Source: Reyranella sp.
Lineage (GTDB): Bacteria; Pseudomonadota; Alphaproteobacteria; Reyranellales; Reyranellaceae
NCBI RefSeq assembly: GCF_004297405.1
Contig: NZ_SCVC01000021.1
Span: 310,001-374,000 of the forward strand
Direction of reading: 5' to 3'
DNA: 64,000 bases
Both the position numbers and the translations under genes were made by a program. Position 1 is the first letter of the stretch, and every line of letters starts with the position of its first letter. Of this stretch, positions 1 through 8,422 are shown in pieces. Below the pieces are notes generated by a model. That model was not told where the DNA came from. It did not search any database and saw only the letters and a list, made by a program, of their open reading frames with translations.

Positions 1-549
1 GATCACCAGGTGGGCGACGTGGATGTTCTTGGGGCCGAGTTCGCGGGCGGCGGATTGGGCGACGGCGCGCAGGCCCGCTTTGGCCGCGGCGAAGGCGGCA
101 TAGCCCACGCCGCCGCGCAGGCTCGCAGTCGCGCCGGTGAAGAAGATCGCGCCTTTGCCGCGCGGCAGCATCAGACGGGCGGCTTCACGGCCCGCCAGGA
201 AACCTGAGTAGCAGGCCATCTCCCAGACTTTGCGGAAGACGCGTTCCGTCGTGTCGATCAGGGGAAAGTTCACGTTGGCGCCGATATTGAAGATGCAGAC
301 TTCGAGGGGCGCCTGGGCTTCCGCCTCCTGCAGGAAGGAGGTGATGTCGGCTTCATTGCGGGCGTCCAGCGACCGACCCTTGGCGGTGCCGCCGGCCTTG
401 GCAATGTCGGCGAGCAGGGGACTGAGCTTGTCGCCGTTACGCCGTCCCGCAAGAACCGAAAACCCCTCGGCAGCGAACTTGCGCGCGATCGCGGCGCCGA
501 TGAAGTCGCCGGCACCGATGATCGCTGCCGATGCGTTGCGTGCTGTCAT
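1..549 (-). CDS. SDR-family oxidoreductase-like protein, cut by left edge
   Basis: The gene starts at 549 behind a good AGGAGG site and runs off the left edge; 183 residues are visible. The N-terminus has a Rossmann glycine motif (GAGDFIG, residues 12-18) and a FNIGAN segment where classical SDRs have NNAG. Ser143 matches the catalytic Ser, but the usual Tyr of YxxxK is Phe (F153-A-A-A-K157), so classical proton transfer seems disabled. It is divergent from a second SDR with the same substitution. SDR fold is confident; the reaction is unknown and it may not be a normal dehydrogenase. Confidence 0.85.
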   Translation of the reverse strand, partial: MTARNASAAIIGAGDFIGAAIARKFAAEGFSVLAGRRNGDKLSPLLADIAKAGGTAKGRSLDARNEADITSFLQEAEAQAPLEVCIFNIGANVNFPLIDTTERVFRKVWEMACYSGFLAGREAARLMLPRGKGAIFFTGATASLRGGVGYAAFAAAKAGLRAVAQSAARELGPKNIHVAHLVI

Positions 550-697
550 GTTCCCTCCTGAGCGCCGAGAAATGTCAGTTCTTTTTCAACACCTGTCAAT
601 TCTGGTCAGGAACATAGATTTTACAGTGTCATGAGTTTTTGGCATTTGAATAGTGTTGTTTTCAAACTGACTATCAGAGCCGAAGGAGATCACCGGG
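550..697. promoter_or_regulatory. Divergent intergenic region between two SDR genes
   Basis: This 148-bp gap must hold the promoters of both flanking genes. The pentamer TGTCA occurs at 573-577, 594-598 and 627-631. On the minus strand a consensus -35 (TTGACA, 599 to 594) can be read for the left gene, but its -10 is poor. The right gene has a GAAGGAG ribosome site about 10 bases before its ATG. No perfect palindrome was seen, so the repeats are only a hint of a regulator site. Confidence 0.3.
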
Positions 698-1399
698 ATG
701 AGCCGTCCTCTTGCTCTGGTTACGGGTGTCGGTCCAGGCACCGGGAGTGCCATCGTCCGTCGCCTCGCTGCCGGCGGCCATCGCGTCGCCATGCTGGCGC
801 GCAGCGGCGAACGCCTTGCGTCGCTGGAGCGTGAGATCGCGAACACCAAGGGCTATGCCTGCGACGTGACCGATGAGCAGCAGCTCGATCGTACCGTCGC
901 CGCGCTGCAGAGCGAGTTCGGGATGCCATCGGTCGTGGTGCACAACGCCGTCGGCGGGGCTTTCGGTACGTTTCAGGAGATCGATCCGCAGATCCTGGAA
1001 AGGAACTTTCAGGTAAATGTCATGGCGTTCCTGCACCTCGTGCGGCGCTTAGCGCCTGCCATGGTGGAGCGCGGTGAGGGGGCCATTGTCGCGACGGGCA
1101 ACACCTCGGCACTGCGGGGCCGGGCGAGCTTCGCGGGCTTTGCGCCAACCAAGGCAGCGCAACGCATCTTGGCCGAAGCCATGGCGCGCGACCTTGGTCC
1201 CAAGGGCGTGCACGTCGCTTACATCGTGATCGATGCGGTGATCGATCTCGAATGGACGCGCAAGCGCTACGCCGAGGTGCCGGACAGTTTCTTCATCAAG
1301 CCGGCGGCGATCGCCGATGAAATCTGGCACGTGATTCACCAGGACAAGAGCGCCTGGTCGTTCAACGTCGAGGTCCGACCCTTCGGCGAGAAGTGGTGA
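698..1399 (+). CDS. SDR-family protein with Phe in place of catalytic Tyr
   Basis: This 233-residue protein has a Rossmann fold: TGVGPGTG near residue 9, HNAVGG at 82-87 in the NNAG position, and Ser137 in the catalytic Ser region. The active-site YxxxK reads F148-A-P-T-K152, so the catalytic Tyr is absent. The protein resembles the partial divergent SDR on its left, including the LGPKGVHVA stretch. Its stop overlaps the start region of the downstream GST-like gene, which suggests translational coupling in a three-gene unit with that gene and a crotonase. The substrate is unknown. Confidence 0.85.
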   Translation: MSRPLALVTGVGPGTGSAIVRRLAAGGHRVAMLARSGERLASLEREIANTKGYACDVTDEQQLDRTVAALQSEFGMPSVVVHNAVGGAFGTFQEIDPQILERNFQVNVMAFLHLVRRLAPAMVERGEGAIVATGNTSALRGRASFAGFAPTKAAQRILAEAMARDLGPKGVHVAYIVIDAVIDLEWTRKRYAEVPDSFFIKPAAIADEIWHVIHQDKSAWSFNVEVRPFGEKW

Positions 1400-1404
1400 G
1401 TCGC

Positions 1405-2208
1405 ATGGCCGACATGCGCATCTTTTCCTACCTGCCCAATCCCCGTCTCTGGAAGGCGACGATCGCCGCCCGAATGTGTGGCGTAGAGATAGAGATCCGT
1501 GGCGCCAAGCCTGCCGAGTTGAAGGACTGGCTGTGGGACTTCGAGGCGCGACCTCTGTCGGACGCCGACCTCGCGGGCGGTGCTCCTGCGGCGACCGAAG
1601 GCCGGGTCGGCTTCAAAGGCGGTTTGCTGGTCAAGACGCCGGCGTTCCTCGACGCGCACCCGTTCGGCACGGTGCCGGCCGCCTTCAGCGGAGACGGCAC
1701 GGTCGGCATCTTCGAGTCGAACAGCATCATGCGGACGGTCGCGCGGCTGGGGGCCGCACAGTGTCAGCTCTATGGTGGGGATGCCTACGAGGCGTCGCGC
1801 ATCGACAGCTTCCTCGACGCCAGTCTGGTCTTCGCGCGCGACAGCCAGATCTATCTTCTGGCGTTGCGCGAACCCGATTTCCCGGCGCACGTCCATGCCC
1901 GCGCCGCCGAGGCGTTTGCGATCTACCTGGCCGGAATCGACCAGGCCTTGAAGCCTGCTCGCGCTTTCCTGGTGGGCGATACGCTCAGCCTGGCCGACAT
2001 CTGCTTCGTCGCCGAGATCTGCCTCTTCTCGAACGAACGCCTGCGGCACACGAGCCTGATCGAGCGTGGTTTGGCTCCCGTTCTATCGAAAGACTGGCCG
2101 TCGCAGTTCCCGCGCGCCGCGGCCCATTTCGACCGGCTTGCCCTCCATCCGGCTTTCGCCCCGGATGTCGGGCCCTATCTCAGCAAGCTCACGGGGAGGG
2201 AGAAGTAA
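1405..2208 (+). CDS. Glutathione S-transferase-like protein
   Basis: The protein has 267 residues from the ATG at 1405; GTG starts at 1393 and 1396 are possible and would overlap the previous stop. The N-terminal half is a thioredoxin-like GST domain with a G-site-like segment (TVPAAF, then FESNSIMR) resembling that of elongation factor 1B-gamma. The C-terminal helical domain carries the conserved FLVGDTLSLADI box, with an insertion between the domains making it longer than a typical 200-220 residue GST. It could conjugate or isomerise a substrate shared with the neighbouring SDR and crotonase, but this is context only. Confidence 0.8.
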   Translation: MADMRIFSYLPNPRLWKATIAARMCGVEIEIRGAKPAELKDWLWDFEARPLSDADLAGGAPAATEGRVGFKGGLLVKTPAFLDAHPFGTVPAAFSGDGTVGIFESNSIMRTVARLGAAQCQLYGGDAYEASRIDSFLDASLVFARDSQIYLLALREPDFPAHVHARAAEAFAIYLAGIDQALKPARAFLVGDTLSLADICFVAEICLFSNERLRHTSLIERGLAPVLSKDWPSQFPRAAAHFDRLALHPAFAPDVGPYLSKLTGREK

Positions 2209-2211
2209 CGA

Positions 2212-3005
2212 ATGTCAACCAGCGCGAACCCAAGCCAGGGCCGGGTCTTCCACGAGCGTCACGACCATATCCTCAAGATCGTGATCGACAATCCGGCCAA
2301 GAAGAACGCCTTCAGCCCGGAGATGATGGCGGAGCTGTCCGACGCGCTCACCCTCCTCGACAAGGACGACGGCCTCTGGGTCGGCGTGCTCTGCGCCGAG
2401 GGCAAGGATTTCACGGCCGGTCTCGACATGCCCAAGTTCTTCGGGCCGACGGCGACGCGCAAACCGCGGCCGGAGGGCAACACTGATCCCTTTGGATTGG
2501 CGAACCAGTGCCGCAAGCCAATCGTCACGGCCGTGCAGGGCATCGTTTTCACGGTCGGTATCGAGCTCATGCTGGCAGGCGATATCGTCGTTGCCGCCGA
2601 CGATTGCCGCTTCTGCCAGATGGAGGCCAAGCGCGGCATTGCCCGTTGGGCGGCGCCCACTTCCGTTTCATCACGCGTGCCGGCTGGGGTGACGCGATGT
2701 ACCACCTGCTGCTGTGCGACGAATTCTCGTCGACCGAAGCGCATCGCATCGGCCTGGTGCAGGAGGTCGTGCCGACCGGTCGTCAGGTCGAACGGGCGAT
2801 GGAGTTGGCGCGGATCATCGCGCGCAATGCGCCGCTCGGCATCCAGGTCACCAAGGAGGCGGGGCGCAAGTTCATCGAAGCCGGCGAGAAGGCCGCCATC
2901 GACGCGATCCCGCATATCCGGGAGCGCGTGATGGGCTCGGCCGACGCCGCCGAAGGCATCAAGTCCTTCGTCGATCGCCGCGCCGCGGTCTTCACCGGCA
3001 GATGA
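2212..3005 (+). pseudogene. Enoyl-CoA hydratase/isomerase (crotonase) with frameshift
   Basis: A crotonase-fold protein starts at 2212, four bases after the GST-like stop. The first frame reads well through oxyanion-loop segments (FTAGLDMPKF, VQGIVFTVGIELMLAGD) to GIA near 2643. Crotonase sequence then continues in another frame (PLGGAHFRF, DEFSSTEAHRIGLVQEVVP) to a stop at 3005. One missing C in the CCC run at 2642-2644 explains the break exactly: an extra C gives GIAPLGGAHF. It may be a sequencing error or a recent inactivation. The rejoined protein would have about 264 residues, normal for the family. No clear catalytic Glu is seen at the usual position. Confidence 0.85.
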
Positions 3006-3011
3006 TTTCCG

Positions 3012-4076
3012 TCAGCCGCCCAGCAGAGCGGCGGCGGGCTTCAGCTCCTTGCGCTCGACCTTCTTCACGATCTCGGTGAGCTTGGTGTGGGTGGGCGCCG
3101 GCACGCCGATGTATGTGCCGCGCTCGGCGACATAGCCGTTCATGAACTCGATCTCGGTGCGGCGGCCCTTCAAAATGTCCTGCGCCATCGAGGGGCGTTG
3201 GATGTCGGCGCGCGGGTTGGGATTGGTGTTGGAGCCGGGCCGCAGGATCGCCTCGACCTGGTCGAGGGCGGCCTTGTCGTTCTCCGACGCTTTCGCCAGC
3301 ATCTCGGGTTCGAGCTTGCCGATCTTCTCGATGTGATAGCCCAGCGCCTGGCCAACCCGCACGGCTTCGCCGCCGAGCTGGATCGAGAAGCGGCGCACCG
3401 CATCGTTGCGGTCGCAGTCCGTGCCGGTCATGCCGGTGGCGGCCGAGACGCCGTTCTTCATGCCGTTCTGGCAGAGCTTGGCCCAGCGCTCGCCCCACAG
3501 GTTGGTGGTGGTCTTGGCGCTGTCGATCATGGCCACCATCTCGCGCAACTCCTCGACGCGTTTGGTGATGCGGCCATGGACTTCGCCGACACGGAACACG
3601 GTGTGCTTGTCGCCGCCCTTAGCGACAGTGCGGCGGATGCGGCCCGCCTCGTACATGTCGACGGAGATCAGCGAGGCCACCATGCCCACGGTCTTGCCCC
3701 AGCCGACGACGCCCGCGATGCGCTCCTCGTTCAGGCAGTTCTGCAGCGACACGATATAGCCGTCGGGCGAGAGATACTGCTTGATCAGCGCCGTCGCCCA
3801 TTCGGTGTCGTAGGACTTCATCGCGACGAAGGCGATGTCGATCGGCTTCTGGCGTGACAGGTCCTGCATCTCGGTGAGGTGCATGGTCTTGGCGTTCTTG
3901 ACCGTGAACTTCTCTTCCGGCGTCACGCCATCGAGCTCGAGCCCGCGGCTGCGAATGATTTCGATGTTCTCCGGCCAGAAGTCGATCAGGGTGACGTCGA
4001 GGCCGGCCTTGGCGAGATAGCCGCCGACATAGCCACCCAGGGCGCCGGTGCCAACGACCGCGATCCGCTTGCTCAT
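3012..4076 (-). CDS. 2-dehydropantoate 2-reductase family (ApbA/PanE-like)
   Basis: The protein has 354 residues. It starts with a dinucleotide-binding GTGALGGYVG motif (residues 9-18) and has the family signature WAKLCQNGMKN with the probable catalytic Lys200 and Asn204/Asn208. It is longer than the roughly 300-residue E. coli PanE and sits in a catabolic gene row rather than with pantothenate genes. It may therefore reduce another 2-oxo or 3-oxo acid. A strong AAAGGAG precedes the ATG. It is the last gene of the minus-strand cluster 3012-9790. Confidence 0.85.
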   Translation of the reverse strand: MSKRIAVVGTGALGGYVGGYLAKAGLDVTLIDFWPENIEIIRSRGLELDGVTPEEKFTVKNAKTMHLTEMQDLSRQKPIDIAFVAMKSYDTEWATALIKQYLSPDGYIVSLQNCLNEERIAGVVGWGKTVGMVASLISVDMYEAGRIRRTVAKGGDKHTVFRVGEVHGRITKRVEELREMVAMIDSAKTTTNLWGERWAKLCQNGMKNGVSAATGMTGTDCDRNDAVRRFSIQLGGEAVRVGQALGYHIEKIGKLEPEMLAKASENDKAALDQVEAILRPGSNTNPNPRADIQRPSMAQDILKGRRTEIEFMNGYVAERGTYIGVPAPTHTKLTEIVKKVERKELKPAAALLGG

Positions 4077-4088
4077 TGTTCTTCTCCT

Positions 4089-4853
4089 TTAGGTCTGGGG
4101 CAGTTTGGCGAGGAACGCCTCGACTGCCTGATTGAAGAGGGCAGGCTGGTGCAGGTTAGCTGCGTGGCCCGCGTCGGGGATGACCGCCTTGGTCGATCCC
4201 TTGATCTTGGCCGCCATGTAGTCGGTGGCGGCGAGGAAGTTGGTGTCGTTGGCGCCGACCAGAACCAGGGTCGGTGCTGCGACCTTGTCGAGCGACTGGA
4301 TCACGCGATCGTTCTGCTGGGCCAGCATGCGGCGCGCGGCTCCAGCGAGACCCGACGCATCGCGGTGGCGGACGATCTTGACCTCGTCGCTGCTGTTGAG
4401 CGCGGCAAGTCCCTCAGCGTCGAAACGGGCGGCACGCTGGTGCGCCGTCTCGTTCCATTTGGCGCGGGCCTCGTCTTTCTTGAAGCCGGGACCGGTGTCG
4501 AACAGCATCAGCGCGCCAACGCGCTCGGGATGCGTGGCATTGAAGGCGAGCGACATGTAGCCGCCGAGCGACAGGCCCGCGATGATCGCCCTCTTCGCGC
4601 CGACCGTGTCCAACAGCGCGGCCATGTCGCCGACGGTGAGGGCTTCGGAATAGCGGCTCGGATCCTTGGGATAGTCGCTGTCGCCATGGCCGCGCATGTC
4701 CCAGACCACGACCTGATAACGATCCTTCAGGGCGGCGACCTGGCCGTCCCACATCCGCGACGTCGAACTGTAGCCGTGGCTCAGCAGGATCGTCGGTCCT
4801 TTGCCGTGAACCTCGTAGTGGATCTTCACGCCGTCGCGATCGAGCTTGGCCAT
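4089..4853 (-). CDS. Alpha/beta hydrolase
   Basis: This is a 254-residue single-domain alpha/beta hydrolase with the oxyanion HGYSS segment at 26-30, the nucleophile elbow GLSLGG (Ser95), and probable Asp203 and His230 completing the triad. Size and layout match carboxylesterases and meta-cleavage product or 3-oxoadipate enol-lactone hydrolases, but the specificity cannot be read. It lies between the ketopantoate-reductase-like gene and a large hydrolase with short gaps, so it is probably cotranscribed with them. Confidence 0.88.
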   Translation of the reverse strand: MAKLDRDGVKIHYEVHGKGPTILLSHGYSSTSRMWDGQVAALKDRYQVVVWDMRGHGDSDYPKDPSRYSEALTVGDMAALLDTVGAKRAIIAGLSLGGYMSLAFNATHPERVGALMLFDTGPGFKKDEARAKWNETAHQRAARFDAEGLAALNSSDEVKIVRHRDASGLAGAARRMLAQQNDRVIQSLDKVAAPTLVLVGANDTNFLAATDYMAAKIKGSTKAVIPDAGHAANLHQPALFNQAVEAFLAKLPQT

Positions 4854-4864
4854 GGCGATCTCCT

Positions 4865-6748
4865 CTAGGGTGCGACGCGCGGCTCGCGACCGGCGCGTTC
4901 GATGTAGAGCGCGGCGTCTTCGGGCAGGATCAGCCGCTCGGCCAGCAACTGATCGACGACGGCCTGAACCTTGGCGAGATAGTCGGCGCCGCTCTTGTAA
5001 CGTTCCGCGATCGAGGGTCGGGGATCGCCCGAGCTTTCGCGGGCCATCTTGTCGACCGGGAAGGGCAGGCAGCTTCCATCGCGATCGGCGATCTCACCCT
5101 TCGGGTAGGGCGGCTTGTACTCGTTCCAGCCGGTGTAAGTGGCGAGAGGCACCGCGATGTCGGGCAGGCGTACGCCGGCGGCCTCGTTGCCGTCGGCGTC
5201 AACCCTGGAGACAAGCGTGCGATAGGTCTTGTCGGCAGACTTGGGAGTTGTCCAGTCACCGGGCGGCGAGACGCTGTTTGTGACACGGACCTCGGCCGCG
5301 CCGGGCACCGCGGGGAACTCGGTCTTGGCTGCATCGACCAGGGTGCCGGCCGCGAGTGTCGGCACCTTGCTGGGTGGCGGCGTTTTGCCGGAGACGACCC
5401 ACTCGTCCAGTGCGACGAGGAGCGCGCGAACGGCCGGCATCGGATTGTGCGGGTTGCGTGGATTGATGTTGGGGCCGGGGTCGGTCGTGGCGCCGGCGCG
5501 GCCGCCATGCTGGGTCCCGGCGATCATGTAGACACGCGAGTTGGCCGGCAGCTCGATGTCGCGAGTGCCGAGCGGGTCGGTGTGCAGCAGCGAGGCGCCC
5601 TTCTGCCAATACTCGGTCGAGGTGTTGGTTTCGATCAGCAGCGGATCGCAGCCGTCGCCGCGGAACAGCGAGCCCGTCTTGCCGGTCAACGGATCGTCGA
5701 GGCTTGCGGTCGAAAACGGAAACTCGTTCTCGGGGAAGCCGTGATCCTCGTGCTGGGTGTTGGTCCGCGCGGGCTGGGCGAACGGCATGTTGAAGAAGAT
5801 GCGGCCGACGCCCGCGATATGACTGTGGACGCCGTCGAAGACCCGGCGGCCCTGTTCGTCGCGGTTGAAGCCTTCGGAGATGTGGTTGCGCAGATAGCGG
5901 CCGGCCTGGGAGAACCCGATGGCTAGCGCATGCGTGATCGGTCCGCCGGTTGCCTTGGCCGCGGCCGGGTCGTGGCGCAACCAACTAATCAGATCGCGTG
6001 TGGCGGCGAAGCCCAGCCCCTGCACCTTGGGATTCTTGGCGTCGTAGTGGAATTCGTAGAGATAACCGGGTTGCGCCTTCGTGCCGTCGCGCAATTTGAT
6101 CGAACGGCCATCGACGAAGGACCATTGATTGAGAGGCAGTTCCCGTGGTGCGTCGTCGGCGCGTTCCCGCACCGTGAGGCGGGCGCGGTTCTGCTCCAGG
6201 CTCGCGGCTTCGTACGAGAGCTTGAACGTTTCCAGCACGCCGACACGCGTCCCTGAAACCCACTCTTCACGCACGGTCTGCACGATCGGTTGGCCGTTGG
6301 TCGTGGCAACGGGGGCCGTAAGGGCGAGTCCCATGTTGGCGCGCGGGGCGTCGGGATCCCAGCCCGACCAGACGATCGTGTAGCCTCGCCGCAGCGGAAA
6401 TGCGTTGCCGAGATCGGCCAGGGTCTTGGGATCGTTTACGCCCTGCGGTCCATCGGCGATGTTGCCGAACAGCATCTTGCGGCCGCGATTGTTGACCTCG
6501 TAGAGGATGCGGCCGTTGCCACGGCCAGGATCGCGCGGCCGCAGGATGAAGATGTCGGTCTTGTACTCGACCTTGCCGGCGGCGTTGCGCGGCGCCTTGT
6601 CGATCAGCGCGATCCCCTTGTTGCCGGGATGCGCCGGATCGACCTCGCCACGGGCGGACGCGATCACGCGCTCATAGGGACCGGCCTCGCCGAACGGGGC
6701 GCCGTCGGCGAGGGGCTCTACGCGCTCGATATCGAGGGCGAGGAGCAC
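4865..6748 (-). CDS. Large alpha/beta hydrolase domain protein
   Basis: The 627-residue protein has two parts: an all-beta-looking N-terminal region (residues about 1-260) and an alpha/beta hydrolase part with nucleophile elbow GFSQAGR (Ser280). The C-terminal part has conserved-looking Trp, Pro and His segments. It matches the poorly characterised large alpha/beta hydrolase domain family found in proteobacterial catabolic clusters. No signal peptide is evident. The start is a GTG immediately after the VOC gene stop, which implies coupling. It is probably an esterase or lactonase; its substrate is unknown. Confidence 0.8.
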   Translation of the reverse strand: MLLALDIERVEPLADGAPFGEAGPYERVIASARGEVDPAHPGNKGIALIDKAPRNAAGKVEYKTDIFILRPRDPGRGNGRILYEVNNRGRKMLFGNIADGPQGVNDPKTLADLGNAFPLRRGYTIVWSGWDPDAPRANMGLALTAPVATTNGQPIVQTVREEWVSGTRVGVLETFKLSYEAASLEQNRARLTVRERADDAPRELPLNQWSFVDGRSIKLRDGTKAQPGYLYEFHYDAKNPKVQGLGFAATRDLISWLRHDPAAAKATGGPITHALAIGFSQAGRYLRNHISEGFNRDEQGRRVFDGVHSHIAGVGRIFFNMPFAQPARTNTQHEDHGFPENEFPFSTASLDDPLTGKTGSLFRGDGCDPLLIETNTSTEYWQKGASLLHTDPLGTRDIELPANSRVYMIAGTQHGGRAGATTDPGPNINPRNPHNPMPAVRALLVALDEWVVSGKTPPPSKVPTLAAGTLVDAAKTEFPAVPGAAEVRVTNSVSPPGDWTTPKSADKTYRTLVSRVDADGNEAAGVRLPDIAVPLATYTGWNEYKPPYPKGEIADRDGSCLPFPVDKMARESSGDPRPSIAERYKSGADYLAKVQAVVDQLLAERLILPEDAALYIERAGREPRVAP

Positions 6749-7174
6749 TTAAGCCCTGGCGCCGGCTTTGGCTTCATCCGGCGGGAAGTTGAGTTCCACG
6801 CCGACGCCGTCGGGGTCATAGAGGAAGATCTGCGCCGCCCCGGTGCGCGGCACGATCTGCTCGCGGAACGTCACGTTCTTGGACTGCAGGCGCTTGCGCA
6901 CACCAGACAAGTCGGTGGCGGCGAAGGCGATATGGTCGAAGCGGCCGGTATCCTCGAATTTCTTCTCGGTGCCGCGGACCACGATGCCCTCACGCGGCTT
7001 GCGCTCGCCGAGCAGGTGCACGGTCGCCACGCCGCCCGAGTAGAGCCAGTAGCCGGGGAAACCCAGAGGCGGCCGGTCGCCGTTCTCGAGGCCGAGCACG
7101 TCGCAGTAGAAATTCTTGGTGGCTTCGAGGTTGGAAGGCTCGATCGTGTAATGCTGAAGAATGCCAAGTGGCAT
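6749..7174 (-). CDS. VOC-family (glyoxalase/dioxygenase fold) protein
   Basis: The 141-residue protein has one pair of beta-alpha-beta-beta-beta modules. Candidate metal ligands are His8 (LQHYTI), His53 (TVHLLG) or His81 (FDHIAF), and Glu128 (GVELNF). It is too short for a classical two-domain extradiol dioxygenase and could be a glyoxalase-like lyase, an isomerase or a small dioxygenase. It lies between the flavoprotein gene and the large hydrolase, so it probably acts on an intermediate between them. Confidence 0.85.
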   Translation of the reverse strand: MPLGILQHYTIEPSNLEATKNFYCDVLGLENGDRPPLGFPGYWLYSGGVATVHLLGERKPREGIVVRGTEKKFEDTGRFDHIAFAATDLSGVRKRLQSKNVTFREQIVPRTGAAQIFLYDPDGVGVELNFPPDEAKAGARA

Positions 7175-7195
7175 GGCCCGTCTCCGTGGCTCTGG

Positions 7196-8395
7196 TCAGA
7201 CGAAAGTGAGGTCGGCGTCGACGCCCATCATCCAGGCGCCGACGGTCTCGAAATGGGAAAGCCGACCCTGCAATTGCTGGGTCACGGTGTGGATGTCGCG
7301 GAAGCGGCGCTCCAGCGGATGGTTTTCGAAGATCGCCGTGGCGCCGGCAGCGTTGTAGGCGAAATCGACCGCGTCCTTCGCCTTGTGAATGGCATGGGTC
7401 GCGGCCATGCGGACGGTGATGCGCTGTTCGATGCTGATCGTGGCGCCGGCCGCGAGATCCTTCCAGATCCCGGCCATCGTCTGCAGCACATAGGCACGTG
7501 CCGAGCGCAGGCCGACCTCGGCCTGCGCGAGACCGGCTTGCACCACCGCATTGTCGCGGATCGGGCTCTTCATCCCGCGCGGCACCTTGTTGCGAGCCAC
7601 GTCGACGAAGCTGTCGAGTGCGCCACGCGCGATACCGCAGGCAACGCCCGCGAAGCCCACCTGATAGCAGGTGCCGGCACCCATGCGGTAAAGCGGGCCA
7701 GGTTCGCGACATTCCTTCTCAAAGTCGCGCGTGATCGAATGATCGGCGCGGACGAAGAAGTCGGTCAGGGCGAATTGATCACTGGCGGTGCCGCGCAGTC
7801 CGACCGTGTTCCAGATGTCGGTCCACTGCACGTCCTCGGTCCGCACCAGCATGGTGCGCTCCTGCTGCACACCGTTCACGTCGAGCCGCGGCGAGCCGTC
7901 AGCCTGGTAGATCGGGCAATGGGCGCCAAGCCAGGTCGCATGCCGGCCGCCCGAAGCGAAGGCCCAGATGCCGGTGACCTTGTATCCGCCCTCGCATTCG
8001 ATGGCCTTGACCCGAGGACCGGGGCCCCAGGCCAGCACGGCGCGCGGATCACTGCCGAAGATCGATTGCGCAACGGGCAGGTTGAGATAGGCGGCCGACA
8101 TGGCGCAGCCACCCGCCTGGCTCAGGCACCAGGCCGTCGAGGCGTCGCCGCGGGCAATCGTTTCGATGACGTGGAAGAAGGTAACAGGATCGGTCTCGAT
8201 TCCGTTCGACGAGCGTGGCAGCAGCAGGCGGAACAGCCTTGCTTCGTGCAGCTTGTCGAGCAGTGCCGGCGGCAGCCGGCGCTTGTCCTCGATCTCGTTC
8301 GAAGCGGCCTCGACGGCCGGCCGAACGGCCTCGGCGCGGGAGATTACGGTCTGGTCGCCCGCAAGGTCGGCAGAAGTCGGGATCAACGTATCCAC
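7196..8395 (-). CDS. Acyl-CoA dehydrogenase-fold flavoprotein, probable flavin-dependent monooxygenase
   Basis: The 399-residue protein has an acyl-CoA dehydrogenase fold: an N-terminal helical domain (PALLDKLHEARLFRLLLP), a middle beta domain (VTGIWAFASGGRHATW, WNTVGLRGTASDQF) and a C-terminal helical domain ending in a VDADLTF tail. The lack of a typical acyl-CoA catalytic Glu context and the similarity to HsaA/HpaH-type proteins favour a reduced-flavin monooxygenase. A flavin reductase partner is not encoded nearby. It is adjacent to the VOC gene and the MFS transporter. Confidence 0.78.
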   Translation of the reverse strand: MDTLIPTSADLAGDQTVISRAEAVRPAVEAASNEIEDKRRLPPALLDKLHEARLFRLLLPRSSNGIETDPVTFFHVIETIARGDASTAWCLSQAGGCAMSAAYLNLPVAQSIFGSDPRAVLAWGPGPRVKAIECEGGYKVTGIWAFASGGRHATWLGAHCPIYQADGSPRLDVNGVQQERTMLVRTEDVQWTDIWNTVGLRGTASDQFALTDFFVRADHSITRDFEKECREPGPLYRMGAGTCYQVGFAGVACGIARGALDSFVDVARNKVPRGMKSPIRDNAVVQAGLAQAEVGLRSARAYVLQTMAGIWKDLAAGATISIEQRITVRMAATHAIHKAKDAVDFAYNAAGATAIFENHPLERRFRDIHTVTQQLQGRLSHFETVGAWMMGVDADLTFV

Positions 8396-8422
8396 GGTAA
8401 TTCCTCGTCGAACACGGTTGTG

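Noticed and set aside
2640..2646. Programmed frameshift in the crotonase gene
   Set aside because: No slippery heptamer or downstream stem is apparent, and one missing base in a C-run explains the break.
6749..7174. VOC protein as a ring-cleaving extradiol dioxygenase
   Set aside because: At 141 residues it is half the size of the classical two-domain enzymes. A smaller VOC activity is possible but not shown.
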